Assembly: GCA_041586155.1 (NCBI GenBank)
Contig: JBFHAT010000004.1
Span: 52,832 to 116,831 of the forward strand
DNA: 64,000 nt
Origin: JBFGJH01 sp041586155
Lineage (GTDB): Bacteria; Actinomycetota; Acidimicrobiia; Spongiisociales; JAENVV01
Direction of reading: 5' to 3'
The translations under genes were made by a program, and so were the position numbers. The notes below the pieces were generated by a model. That model was given only the letters and a program-made list of their open reading frames with translations, had not been told where the DNA came from and searched no databases. Shown here piece by piece: positions 24,534-36,178 of this stretch. Position 1 is the first letter of the stretch. Every line of letters starts with the position of its first letter.

Positions 24534-26296
24534 AGGTCCACCTCCTCGTACAGCATTCCCTCTCGCGTTGCTTGGAGGAGACCACCGAACGCCGAGTCGG
24601 GATTCGCCATCAGCTCGTCGCGAGAGCCGTGCTCGATGACGGATCCTCCGTCGAGGATGAGCAGCTCATCGACGCGTCCGACGGTCTCGAGTCGGTGAGC
24701 GATGATCACCGCGGTGCGATTGCGTAGCAGGCGGTCCAGGGCAGCTGCCAGCACCGCCTCCGTCGCCGGATCGATCCGCGATGAGGGCTCGTCCAAGATG
24801 ACGATGCCGGGATCGAGGAGGTACGCACGGGCGAGTGCCACCAGCTGTGCTTCGCCCGATGAGAGGCTCGTCGTTCCCGAATCGAGGCGGGTATCGATGC
24901 CCTCGGTGAGGCCGTCGAGCCAGATTCCCATTCCGATCTCCTCGAGCGCTGCCACGATCGCCCTGTCGGGTACGCCGCCTGCGAACATGGTGACGTTGTC
25001 TTTGACCGTGCCCTCGAAGAGCTGAACGTCCTGGGTGATCACCGCCACCCGACTCCGCAGAGACGGTTCTGCCACTTCGACGATGGGCACGTCGCCAAGG
25101 CAGATGCGACCGCCCGACGCGTCGTAAAAGCGTGAGATGAGCTTGGCGATCGTCGACTTGCCGCTGCCGGTTCGCCCCAACAAGCCGAGGTGGCGGCCGG
25201 CGGCCAGCTCGAACGTGATATCCGTCAGCACGGGCTCGGCGCCGTAGGTGAAGTCGACGTGGTCGAACTGAACCTTCAGCGGGCCAGAGGGGAGCCGGCG
25301 TTCACCGCGTCGCGGCACGGTGGGTTGCTCGGCGAAAAGCTCGCCCAGCCGCCCGAGCCCTGCCGCCGCCTTCTGCACCTCCTGCATCTGATCGGTGACT
25401 TCCATCACCGGATCCTCGAGCTTGGCCATGTAGGTGATGAGCAGGAATGCCACGCCCAGAGTCACAGACCCGCGCAGCACGAGCCAGGAGCCCACCGCCA
25501 GGGCCACCAAGGTCCCAGCCGAGAAGAGACCGATCGACGTCGTCCAGATGATGGATCGGCGGATCCAGGCGCCCACCGAGCGCTGGTAGTAGCGCCGCAT
25601 CACCGGCTGGAACCTCCGCATCACGAAACGGCCGGCGCCGTTGGCACGGATGTCTTCGATCGCCGACAGCCGCTCCTCGATGAACCCGAACAGCTCCGCA
25701 GAGCTGCCCCGTTCGGCGGAGGTCGCCGATACGGCAACGGCACGAAGCAGGTACATCGCTCCCGCCAACACGGCTGTGAAAGCCACCACCGTCCACCCTG
25801 CCACGACGTGTTCCAGGAAGGTGAGCACGAATATCCCGCCGAGGAGAAGGGTCGCCGAGACGACCTGGACGGCGAACTGGCTGAACATCTTGGCGACCGC
25901 ATCTACATCGCCGTCGACTCGTTCGATCAGAGAGCCAGGGCTGATCCCGGAGTGATAGTCGAGGTCGAGCGACGCAACGTGCCGCGCTGCGTCGAGGCGT
26001 AGCTCGTTGGCAACCGACCATCCGATCGACGTGCCCAAGTATGCGGCGGCGACCGACAGGACCTGGGCGACGAGACCGGCTGACAGATATATGACGGCGA
26101 TCGCGGCGAGCCGTCCGACGTCGGCTCCCGCCAAGGATCCATCGATGAAGTCCTTCAGCAGCAGAGGGATCCAGAGCTGCAAACCCACGCCCGCCACGAT
26201 GACGGCCAAGGCGAGCGCGAAGAGCCCCTTGCGGCGGGCCAAGTATGGGCGAAGGACGGCGAAGTTCAAGCCCCGGCTGCTGGTTGCGGTCGTCAC
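24530..26296 (-). CDS. ABC exporter half-transporter with intact Walker B Glu (heterodimer partner B)
   Basis: A 588-residue transmembrane plus nucleotide-binding subunit. Walker A is LLGRTGSGKSTIAKL, Walker B GIVILDEPSSRID keeps the catalytic Glu, and the H-loop is IIAHRLETV. Its signature is the non-canonical LSSGEAQLVALARAY, which matches the expectation that the degenerate ATP site combines this signature with the partner's Asp-bearing Walker B. The open frame extends to 26446, but GTG 26296 is preferred because a TACCCT -10 box lies six bases upstream and the extra sequence has no similarity. It is divergent from the pyr operon. Confidence 0.88.
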   Translation of the reverse strand: MTTATSSRGLNFAVLRPYLARRKGLFALALAVIVAGVGLQLWIPLLLKDFIDGSLAGADVGRLAAIAVIYLSAGLVAQVLSVAAAYLGTSIGWSVANELRLDAARHVASLDLDYHSGISPGSLIERVDGDVDAVAKMFSQFAVQVVSATLLLGGIFVLTFLEHVVAGWTVVAFTAVLAGAMYLLRAVAVSATSAERGSSAELFGFIEERLSAIEDIRANGAGRFVMRRFQPVMRRYYQRSVGAWIRRSIIWTTSIGLFSAGTLVALAVGSWLVLRGSVTLGVAFLLITYMAKLEDPVMEVTDQMQEVQKAAAGLGRLGELFAEQPTVPRRGERRLPSGPLKVQFDHVDFTYGAEPVLTDITFELAAGRHLGLLGRTGSGKSTIAKLISRFYDASGGRICLGDVPIVEVAEPSLRSRVAVITQDVQLFEGTVKDNVTMFAGGVPDRAIVAALEEIGMGIWLDGLTEGIDTRLDSGTTSLSSGEAQLVALARAYLLDPGIVILDEPSSRIDPATEAVLAAALDRLLRNRTAVIIAHRLETVGRVDELLILDGGSVIEHGSRDELMANPDSAFGGLLQATREGMLYEEVDL

Positions 26297-26302
26297 CAGC
26301 GA

Positions 26303-26308
26303 AGGGTA
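26303..26308 (-). promoter_or_regulatory. -10 hexamer TACCCT (minus strand) of the ABC exporter operon
   Basis: On the minus strand TACCCT is six bases before the GTG at 26296, the spacing expected of a leaderless transcript. It is also the main argument for this start codon. Confidence 0.5.
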
Positions 26309-26362
26309 CGGGTTCCCTATCGAGAGCGTTGCGGAATATCCAAAGGGTTTCGACGCTGCTGC

Positions 26363-26368
26363 TACAGT
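26363..26368 (+). promoter_or_regulatory. -10 hexamer TACAGT of the pyr operon
   Basis: TACAGT lies just upstream of the PyrR-binding hairpin; the expected transcription start is near 26375-26376, so the hairpin would be at the very 5' end of the mRNA. No clear -35 is seen. Confidence 0.5.
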
Positions 26369-26377
26369 CGCCGTCAG

Positions 26378-26412
26378 TCCTTTAACACCGGTCCCGCGAG
26401 GCCGGAAAGGAG
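26378..26412 (+). promoter_or_regulatory. PyrR-binding hairpin that sequesters a Shine-Dalgarno
   Basis: TCCTTT (26378-26383) pairs with AAAGGA (26406-26411). Above a 5'-side internal loop AACA, CCGG (26388-26391) pairs with CCGG (26402-26405), closing the loop TCCCGCGAGG. This loop matches the PyrR consensus UCCNGNGAGG at every fixed base, and the flanking pair is G-C instead of A-U. The lower stem contains AAAGGAG, the ribosome site eight bases before ATG 26421. No terminator/antiterminator is present, so translational repression by UMP-bound PyrR, as shown in mycobacteria, is the likely mode. Confidence 0.88.
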
Positions 26413-26420
26413 AGCAAGAA

Positions 26421-26540
26421 ATGCGGCTGAGCGTCTGGAGCCGCACAACGCGAACGGCGCATCAGGCCGGGGATCAGCCCGGAGATCAAGCCGGAGATCA
26501 GGCCGGAGATCAGGCCGGATGGTGGCTGTGCCACGGGTGA
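26421..26540 (+). CDS. pyr operon leader peptide (39 codons), translationally coupled to pyrR
   Basis: A short ORF starting eight bases after the hairpin-masked AAAGGAG and ending in TGA at 26538-26540, where the A of the stop is the A of the pyrR ATG (TGATG). The peptide begins MRLSVWSRTTRTAHQ, then runs through four GDQA/GDQP repeats, and ends WWLCHG. It is the only ORF with a good ribosome site in the leader; pyrR itself has none that is strong. The peptide has no recognisable domain, so I infer that its translation, rather than its product, matters. It may simply deliver ribosomes to pyrR. Confidence 0.65.
   Translation: MRLSVWSRTTRTAHQAGDQPGDQAGDQAGDQAGWWLCHG
26461..26518 (+). repeat. 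Five tandem 12-base repeats (ATCAGGCCGGAG) inside the leader ORF
   Basis: Five near-identical in-frame 12-mers run from 26461 to 26518 (the last is ten bases). They keep the reading frame and encode GDQA units. GGCC in adjacent units could pair, so the array could also fold in RNA. Confidence 0.85.
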
Positions 26541-27058
26541 TGGACGAGACCGACGTCTCTCGCGCCCTCAAGCGGATCGCCCACGAGATCATCGAGCGGC
26601 ATCGGGGCGCCGGCGGACTCGTGCTCATGGGGATCCACACCAGAGGCGTGCCCATCTCGGGGCGCATTGCCCGATTCATCGCCGAGATCGAAGGGAGCGA
26701 CGTTCCCGTCGGCGCCCTCGACATCGGCTTGCACCGTGACGACCTCGATGAGCGCCCCACTCCCGAACTGCACAGAACCGAAGTCCCGGTCGACATCACG
26801 GACCGGACGGTGGTGCTGGTGGATGACGTTCTCTACACGGGGCGCACGGTTCGGGCCGCGCTCGATGCGCTCACGGACCTCGGACGACCGGCCGCAGTCC
26901 ATCTGGCCGTGTTGGCCGATCGTGGACACCGTCAACTCCCGATTCGTGCCGACTACGTGGGCAAGAACCTGCCGACGTCGGAGTCGGAGCGGGTGACAGT
27001 CCAGGTGGAGGAAACCGATGGCGTCGACGGTGTCTGGATCCAGGAGGGAACGCGTTGA
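26540..27058 (+). CDS. pyrR: Bifunctional pyr operon regulator / uracil phosphoribosyltransferase PyrR
   Basis: A 172-residue type I PRTase fold that binds pyr mRNA when charged with UMP and has some uracil phosphoribosyltransferase activity. The PRPP loop is VLVDDVLYTGRTVRAAL; ALKRIAHEIIERH near the N-terminus and LMGIHTRGVPI are family markers. Start choice: ATG 26540 overlaps the leader ORF stop (TGATG) and gives a typical N-terminus; ATG 26519 is in frame and upstream but also lacks a good ribosome site. It heads pyrB-pyrC-carA-carB-pyrD-pyrF and probably represses the operon through the hairpin at 26378. Confidence 0.93.
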   Translation: MDETDVSRALKRIAHEIIERHRGAGGLVLMGIHTRGVPISGRIARFIAEIEGSDVPVGALDIGLHRDDLDERPTPELHRTEVPVDITDRTVVLVDDVLYTGRTVRAALDALTDLGRPAAVHLAVLADRGHRQLPIRADYVGKNLPTSESERVTVQVEETDGVDGVWIQEGTR

Positions 27059-27981
27059 CCGATTTCCTCACCACCGACGGCCTCGAACGGGTACGAGCCG
27101 AGCAACTGCTGGACCTGGCACAAGGATTCGTCGAGGTGTTGGAGCGTCCCGTGCCGAAGGTTCCTGCCTTGCGGGGCAAGACGGTGGCGCTGCTCTTCTT
27201 CGAGAACTCAACGCGCACCAGGATGTCGTTCGAGAAGGCTGCGAAGGCGCTGTCGGCCGACACGTTGAACTTCTCGGCTGGTGGGTCATCGCTGTCCAAG
27301 GGCGAGTCCCTCAAAGACACGACGATGACCATCAAAGCAATGGGTCCGCACCTGATGGTCGTTCGCCACAGCGCAGTCGGAGCCCCTTGGAGGGTGAGTG
27401 AATGGACGGGCTTGCCCGTCGTCAACGCCGGCGACGGCGCTCACCAGCACCCCACGCAGGCGTTGCTCGATGCCCTCACCGCCCGCCAACGATTCGGGAC
27501 GGTCGACGGTCTGCGGGTGGCCATCGTCGGTGATGTGCGCCACAGTCGCGTCGCCCGTAGCAATGTCGCCCTCTTCTCCACGCTGGGTGCAGCCGTCACC
27601 TTGGTGGCGCCGCGCACCCTGCTGCCGGCGGACCTCGACGGGTGGCCGGTCGACGTCGCCCACGGGATCGACGACGTTCTGGAAGACGTCGACATCGTCT
27701 ACTTGCTTCGTATCCAGCAGGAACGGGGCGGAGGTGAGGTGTTTCCATCGATCAGCGAATACGTCGGACGGTTCGGGTTGACCCGCGAACGTGCCCGGCG
27801 GATGAAACCGGAGGCGGTGGTCATGCATCCCGGACCGATGAATCGGGGTGTTGAGATCTCACCGGCGGTTGCCGACGGAACCCGGTCGCTGGTCACCACC
27901 CAGGTCGGCAACGGCATCGCGGTTCGCATGGCGGTGCTGCTCGACTGCCTGTCGTCCCAAGCGAAGAGCTCCATCGCATGA
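27055..27981 (+). CDS. pyrB: Aspartate carbamoyltransferase catalytic subunit
   Basis: A 308-residue enzyme for the first committed step of pyrimidine synthesis. The carbamoyl phosphate site is FFENSTRTRMSFE, with the second-domain motifs GDGAHQHPTQALLDAL, DVRHSRVARSN and MHPGPMNRGVE. SSLSKGESLKDT is the 80s loop. The start is a TTG at 27055 overlapping the pyrR stop as TTGA, preceded by AGGAGGG. No regulatory pyrI is present, as expected for this group. Confidence 0.95.
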   Translation: MTDFLTTDGLERVRAEQLLDLAQGFVEVLERPVPKVPALRGKTVALLFFENSTRTRMSFEKAAKALSADTLNFSAGGSSLSKGESLKDTTMTIKAMGPHLMVVRHSAVGAPWRVSEWTGLPVVNAGDGAHQHPTQALLDALTARQRFGTVDGLRVAIVGDVRHSRVARSNVALFSTLGAAVTLVAPRTLLPADLDGWPVDVAHGIDDVLEDVDIVYLLRIQQERGGGEVFPSISEYVGRFGLTRERARRMKPEAVVMHPGPMNRGVEISPAVADGTRSLVTTQVGNGIAVRMAVLLDCLSSQAKSSIA

Positions 27982-29237
27982 CCATCCTCCTCAGCGGTGG
28001 ATTGGTCGTGTCAGGGGGTGACGCCAGCATCAGCGACGTGCTGATCGACGGCGGTCGAGTGGCGCTGATCGGGCCTGATCTGCCGGTCGAAGCCGACGAG
28101 GTAATCGATTGTGCGGGACGATGGGTTGGGCCGGGTTTCGTGGACCTGCACGTCCACCTGCGTGAGCCCGGTCAGGAATGGAAGGAGGACATCGCCTCCG
28201 GCACGAGGGCGGCTGCGGCCGGTGGGTATACGACCGTGGTGGCGATGCCCAACACGGCTCCGCCCATCGACGCAGGTCACCTCGCCCGGTATGTGGTCGA
28301 TCGAGGCGCCGAAGCGGGCAGCGCCCGTGTGCTGCCCGCCGGGTGCATCACCCTCGGTCGGGCCGGGGTCGGGCTCGCCCATTTCGACGACCTGCGCGAA
28401 GCAGGGGTGCATTTGTTCACGGACGATGGCGACGCCGTCGCAGACGCCGGGGTTCTGCGCAGGGCTATGGAGTATCTGGGAGAGATCGGCGCCGTCGTCG
28501 CTCAGCACGCCGAAGATCCGGGCCTCGCCCGCGGCGGTCACATGCATGAGGGCGCCGTCTCGGCACGGCTGGGCCTGGCCGGCCTCCCGTCACTTGCCGA
28601 GGAAGCGATCGTCGCCCGTGATCTGCTGCTCGTCGAGCTGACCGGCTGCTCGTATCACGTGCAGCACGTGTCGACCGCAGGCGCCGTCGCCCTCGTTGCC
28701 GAAGCGAAGCAGGCCGGCTTGCCGGTGACCGCCGAGGTGGCACCCCATCATGTGGCTCTCGACCATACATTGGTCGAGTCGATGGATCCGGTCGCCAAGA
28801 TGTATCCACCGCTACGAACTCCTGGCGATGTTGCCGCCCTGCAACAAGGCCTCATCGACGGCACGATCGACTGTGTGGCCACCGACCACGCCCCGCACTC
28901 CGCCCACGAGAAAGACGTTCCGTTCGAGGAGGCGCCGCGAGGGATCATCGGGCTGGAGACTGCGGCGGCGGTCATCAACACCTGCGTGAGTCTGGAACCG
29001 GTGACGTTCTTCGAGCGGATGTCTGTCGCCCCCGGCGCCATCACTGGGCAGAGGCTGGGCCAGCTGTCCGTCGGCGGCCCCGCCGACATCGTTGTCTTCG
29101 ATCCGGAGGCGGAATGGACACCGTCGGCATTCGTCTCCCGATCGGCCAATTCCCCATGGCTCGGCCGCCCTCTGCGTGGAACGGTCGTGGCCACTCTGTA
29201 CGCTGGCGCCGTGACCCATCGGAAGTCGTCCCCATGA
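27978..29237 (+). CDS. pyrC: Dihydroorotase
   Basis: A 419-residue zinc amidohydrolase that cyclises carbamoyl aspartate. The metal motif DLHVHLREPGQEWKEDI lies near residue 50, GGYTTVVAMPNTAPP and QHAEDPGLARGG follow, and the C-terminal metal Asp is in CVATDHAPHSAHEK. These features place it in the long, PyrC-1-type (class I) dihydroorotases. It overlaps pyrB and carA by ATGA on both sides. Confidence 0.95.
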   Translation: MTILLSGGLVVSGGDASISDVLIDGGRVALIGPDLPVEADEVIDCAGRWVGPGFVDLHVHLREPGQEWKEDIASGTRAAAAGGYTTVVAMPNTAPPIDAGHLARYVVDRGAEAGSARVLPAGCITLGRAGVGLAHFDDLREAGVHLFTDDGDAVADAGVLRRAMEYLGEIGAVVAQHAEDPGLARGGHMHEGAVSARLGLAGLPSLAEEAIVARDLLLVELTGCSYHVQHVSTAGAVALVAEAKQAGLPVTAEVAPHHVALDHTLVESMDPVAKMYPPLRTPGDVAALQQGLIDGTIDCVATDHAPHSAHEKDVPFEEAPRGIIGLETAAAVINTCVSLEPVTFFERMSVAPGAITGQRLGQLSVGGPADIVVFDPEAEWTPSAFVSRSANSPWLGRPLRGTVVATLYAGAVTHRKSSP

Positions 29238-30381
29238 GCAGAGAAGCTCTCGCCATCACCGCTGACGGCGCCGTATTTCGAGGGCGGGCGGTGGGCGCTG
29301 AGGGAGTGGCGACGGGAGAGGCTGTCTTCAACACGGCGATGGCGGGCTACCAAGAGATCTTTTCCGACCCGTCGTATGCCGGTCAGGTGGTCGTGATGAC
29401 GGCCAGCCACATCGGCAACTACGGTGTCACCGCCGCCGACGACCAAGCCGACCGAGTGTGGGCGGCCGGTGTCATCGTCCGATCGTTGAGTCGCCGCGAA
29501 TCCAATTGGCGGGCGCAGGGCACTCTCGCCGAGTATCTGCGGACCAACGGCATCGTCGCCCTCGCCGACGTCGACACCCGCCGCCTCACTCGCCACATTC
29601 GTGACCGCGGGGCGCAACCCATCGCCCTTGGTGCCGACATCGACGAAGGCGAATTGCGGGATCTCGCCGCGGCGGCACCGCGCATGGAGGGCATGGCACT
29701 CGCTCATGACGTGTCGACGGCGAAGCCGTACACGGTCGGCGCAGTCGGAGAAAGAAAGGGCCGGGTAGTTGCTTTCGACCTGGGCATGAAGCGCGACATC
29801 ACCGCCAACTTGGCCAAGCGGGGCTACGAGGTGGTGGTGGTGCCGTCGCGCACGCCGGCCGCCGACGTCCTCGCGCTGGAGCCCGACGGCGTGTTTCTGT
29901 CCAACGGGCCGGGCGACCCCGAGCCGCTCGTCGAGCCCGTCGCAGCCGTACGGGAGCTGCTCGGGAGGGTGCCTTTGTTCGGGATCTGTCTCGGTCACCA
30001 GGTGTTGGGTCTCGCGCTGGGGGCCTCGACGTTCAAGCTGCCGTTTGGGCACCACGGCGGCAATCACCCTGTCCAGCGGCTCTCCGATGGCAAAGTGGCC
30101 ATCACCAGTCAGAACCACGGCTTCGCGGTCGACCCGTGGAGCCTGACCGAACGCCGTCCGCCCATCGTCGAAGGGCTCGCCTCGCCCGAGATGCTTCCCG
30201 ACGCCATGGACAGCCCGTTCGGAACCGTCGTCGTGACTCATCAGAACCTCAACGACGGCACATGCGAGGGTATGCGCTGCCTCGATATTCCGGCTTTCTC
30301 CGTGCAATACCATCCCGAAGCGGCCCCAGGCCCCCACGATGCGCTCGAACTGTTCGACCGATTCGACGAGCTGATCGGCTG

Positions 30382-30382
<1 letters not shown>
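29234..30382 (+). CDS. carA: Carbamoyl phosphate synthase small (glutaminase) subunit
   Basis: A 382-residue subunit that releases ammonia from glutamine and passes it to CarB. The N-terminal domain has GAEGVATGEAVFNTAMAGYQE, and the class I amidotransferase domain has LFGICLGHQVLGLALG with the nucleophile Cys and QYHPEAAPGPHDAL with the catalytic His-Glu. ATG 29234 overlaps the pyrC stop; the frame is open 40 codons upstream, but that part lies inside pyrC. The stop overlaps carB as TGATG. Confidence 0.96.
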
Positions 30383-33653
<3,271 letters not shown>

Positions 33654-33657
<4 letters not shown>

Positions 33658-34559
33658 TCAGCACCTCGGTCAAGGTAGGACCGCTCACGCTTCGCACCCC
33701 GCTGATCGCCAGCTCGGGAACCGTCGGATCGATCGGGGAATGGTCAGGCGTAGCCGATGCCGACGCCTACGGAGCAGCGGTCGCCAAGTCGGTGTCCGGG
33801 ACTCCGTGGGAGGGCCGTCCCAGTCCGCGCCTGGCTCCCGTCGAGGCGGGCATGCTCAATTCCATCGGAATCCAGAATCCTGGGATCGACGAATGGGTCC
33901 GGCAGCACTCCGGCCGCCTCGACTCGTACGGGGTCCCGGTCTGGGGATCGGCCGTGGGACACGACCCGGACGAGTTCGCCAGGGTCGCGGACGGGCTCGC
34001 CCGATGCGGAGTGGCCGGCATCGAGATCAACCTGTCGTGCCCCAACCTCGAGGATGGCCGCATGTTCGCACTCGATGCCACGAGGGCGGCGACCGTCGTG
34101 GCTGCGGTCCACGGAACCGTAGACATCCCGGTCGGAGCCAAGCTGTCGCCCAACGCGGAGGACATCGTGGCGGTGGCAGAAGCGACGCTCGAAGCGGGTG
34201 CCGACTGGCTGACGCTCACCAACACGGCCTGGGGCGCCGGAATAGACATCGAGCGCCGCCGTCCGCTCGTCAGCGGAGTCGTCGGCGGGTACTCCGGGGT
34301 GGGGATGAAGCCGTTGGCGATGCGGTGTGTCATCGAGGTGCATCGCGCCTTTCCGACCGCGCCGATCATCGGGCTCGGCGGCGTGCGGAAAGGAACCGAC
34401 GTGATCGAGTATCTGATGGCGGGAGCCAGGGCCGTAGGCGCCGGGACGGTCCATTTCGAAGACCCCAAGGCCGGGCGGCGCATCTTGAGAGAGGCACGGC
34501 GCTGGGCTGAGCGGCACGGAGTGGAATCATTCGACGAATTGGTCGGGTCGGGACTGTGA
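33654..34559 (+). CDS. pyrD: Dihydroorotate dehydrogenase, class 1 (PyrD-B type)
   Basis: A 301-residue FMN enzyme. It begins ISTSVKVGPLTLRTPLIASSGTVG and has the class 1 catalytic Cys in EINLSCPNLEDG, SPNAEDIVAVAEA, GGVRKGTDVIEYLMAGA and an FMN-phosphate end motif. Class 1B enzymes normally work with the electron-transfer subunit PyrK, usually encoded just upstream; no pyrK is present between carB and pyrD or elsewhere in the window. The start is GTG 33654, overlapping carB. Confidence 0.93.
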
Positions 34560-35263
34560 GCCGCAACCCGGTGCTCGTCGCGCTCGATGTGCCGACCGCC
34601 GAAGAGGCAGTGCGCCTCGCCAAATCGCTGCACTCACATGTGGGCGGATTCAAGGTGGGCTTGGAACTCCTCATGGGCCCAGGTCCGGCCACGCTCGGAG
34701 CGATCGCCCAACTGGGCAAGCCGGTGTTCGCCGATGCCAAGCTTCACGACATTCCGGCCACCGTCGAGGCGGCCGCCTATGCCCTGGGTAGGGCGGGCGC
34801 TCGGTGGGTCACTGTTCACGCCACTGGTGGTGAGAGCCAGCTGGCGGCTGCCGCCGATGGATTGGAACGAGCTGCTGGCGGGCGGAGAGTAGGCGTTCTC
34901 GCCGTGACGGTGTTGACCAGCCTCGACGATCGCGACCTGGCGGCGGTCGGAATCGCTGGCTCCGCCGGGAAGCAGACCAGCCGCCTGGCCAAACTGGCGG
35001 CGCGTTCGGGGGCCGAGGGAGTGATCTGCTCACCGCGCGAGTTGGGTGTGATCGGGACCGTCTCCCCGGGGCTGCTGCGGGTCACCCCCGGCATTCGGCT
35101 GACACCCGTAGCCGACGATCAGAAGCGAACGGCGACGCCCGGCGACGCCGTCCGTTGGGGAGCCGACTGGCTCGTGGTCGGCCGACCAATCACCAGAGCA
35201 GACGATCCGGCCGCCGCCGCTCAGGCCGTGGTCGACGCTGCCACCGCTTCGATCTCCGGTTAG
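34556..35263 (+). CDS. pyrF: Orotidine 5'-phosphate decarboxylase
   Basis: A 235-residue TIM-barrel enzyme that makes UMP. The catalytic Asp-Lys-Asp network is in VFADAKLHDIPATV, with N-terminal VALDVPTAEEA and C-terminal VTPGIRL and DWLVVGRPITRADDP for phosphate binding. It starts with GTG 34556, overlapping pyrD as GTGA. It is the last pyr gene; mihF follows after 29 bases. Confidence 0.95.
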   Translation: MSRNPVLVALDVPTAEEAVRLAKSLHSHVGGFKVGLELLMGPGPATLGAIAQLGKPVFADAKLHDIPATVEAAAYALGRAGARWVTVHATGGESQLAAAADGLERAAGGRRVGVLAVTVLTSLDDRDLAAVGIAGSAGKQTSRLAKLAARSGAEGVICSPRELGVIGTVSPGLLRVTPGIRLTPVADDQKRTATPGDAVRWGADWLVVGRPITRADDPAAAAQAVVDAATASISG

Positions 35264-35266
35264 CCT
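35261..35266 (+). promoter_or_regulatory. -10 hexamer TAGCCT upstream of mihF
   Basis: TAGCCT overlaps the pyrF stop and lies 26 bases before the mihF GTG, with GACGAGG as the ribosome site between. This would let the nucleoid/transcription genes be expressed apart from the pyr operon. Confidence 0.4.
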
Positions 35267-35292
35267 GGTGGCCCCAACCAGACGAGGTGAGC

Positions 35293-35607
35293 GTGGCCAA
35301 TCCCCCTCAATTGACCGACGAGCAACGCGCGGCCGCATTGGCGAAGGCTGCTGAGGTGCGCCGTATCCGGGCCGAGACCAAAGAGCTCCTCAAGATGGGA
35401 AGCATCACGTTCTCCGAGCTGCTGCAGAGGGCCGAGGATGATGACGCCATCGCCGGAATGAAGATCGCCTCGGTGTTGCCGTCGCTGCCCGGGATGGGCA
35501 AAGTCAAGGCCAAGCGCCTGATGGAAGAGGTCGGAATCGCAGACAACCGTCGAATCAGGGGTCTCGGTGACAAACAGCGCGAAGCGCTCCTCACCCAATT
35601 CTCCTGA
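35293..35607 (+). CDS. mihF: Integration host factor, actinobacterial type (mIHF)
   Basis: A 104-residue nucleoid-associated DNA-binding protein specific to Actinobacteria and unrelated to HU-type IHF. An alpha-helical N-terminus (LTDEQRAAALAKAAEVRRIRAE) precedes the S13-like helix-two-turn-helix (VLPSLPGMGKVKAKRLMEEVGI and RRIRGLGDKQREALL). GTG 35293 follows GACGAGG; GTG 35287 is also in frame. It lies upstream of gmk, the usual actinobacterial position. Its presence is one of the better phylum markers in the window. Confidence 0.93.
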   Translation: MANPPQLTDEQRAAALAKAAEVRRIRAETKELLKMGSITFSELLQRAEDDDAIAGMKIASVLPSLPGMGKVKAKRLMEEVGIADNRRIRGLGDKQREALLTQFS

Positions 35608-36178
35608 CCAAGGTGTATTGCTCGTCTTGTCGGGCCCATCCGGCGTCGGCAAGAGCACGATCGTAGAAGCGCTCGACAACCAGCACGAGTTCGCTTTCTC
35701 CGTCTCAGCGACCACCCGCGCCGCCAGAACCGGTGAGAAGGACGGCGTCGATTACTACTTCGTGAGCGACGACGAGTTCCAACGGATGATCGACGAAGGC
35801 GAGCTACTGGAATGGGCGGAGTACAGCGGCCATCGATACGGCACCCCTGCTTCCCCGCTGATATCGGCGCTGGCCGACGGTTCAGACGTGCTTCTCGATA
35901 TCGAGAATTGGGGCGCCCGGCAGGTGAAGGAGGCATATCCGGAAGCTCTCACCGTGTTCATCGTCCCGCCGAGCATGGACGAGCTCGAACGTCGCCTTCG
36001 TGGCCGCGGGGACACCGACGCAGCCGACGTGACCGCCCGATTGGCAGTGGCCGCCGAGCAAATCGCCGATGCCGCCGAACACTACGACGCCGTGGTGGTG
36101 GGCGACACCGTCGAGCGGGCCACGTCGGAGATCATGCGTATACTGACCGCTCACGAAGAAGGATCCCATGTCGGCTGA
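35567..36178 (+). CDS. gmk: Guanylate kinase
   Basis: A 203-residue P-loop kinase converting GMP to GDP. The P-loop is LSGPSGVGKSTIVEAL, the GMP-binding region has SVSATTRAARTGEKDGVDYYFVSDDEF, and LEWAEYSGHRYGTP is the conserved lid-side segment. The GTG at 35567 overlaps mihF by 41 bases; no better start is obvious closer to the P-loop, so the N-terminus is uncertain by about 15 residues. Its 3' end overlaps rpoZ by 11 bases. Confidence 0.93.
   Translation: MTNSAKRSSPNSPDQGVLLVLSGPSGVGKSTIVEALDNQHEFAFSVSATTRAARTGEKDGVDYYFVSDDEFQRMIDEGELLEWAEYSGHRYGTPASPLISALADGSDVLLDIENWGARQVKEAYPEALTVFIVPPSMDELERRLRGRGDTDAADVTARLAVAAEQIADAAEHYDAVVVGDTVERATSEIMRILTAHEEGSHVG
36139..36144 (+). promoter_or_regulatory. 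-10 hexamer TATACT inside gmk, upstream of rpoZ
   Basis: TATACT lies 23 bases before the rpoZ ATG, with GAAGGAT as ribosome site. This may be an internal promoter for rpoZ-coaBC. Confidence 0.35.

Noticed and set aside
25190..26002. Plus-strand ORF of 270 codons opposite the ABC exporter
   Set aside because: The minus-strand ABC gene has all expected motifs; the plus frame has none.
26461..26518. Tandem 12-base units considered as a CRISPR array
   Set aside because: No spacers separate the units; they are contiguous, in frame and within an ORF.
28748..30337. Minus-strand ORF of 529 codons opposite pyrC and carA
   Set aside because: Antisense shadow of conserved enzymes with low-complexity His/Arg/Asp content.
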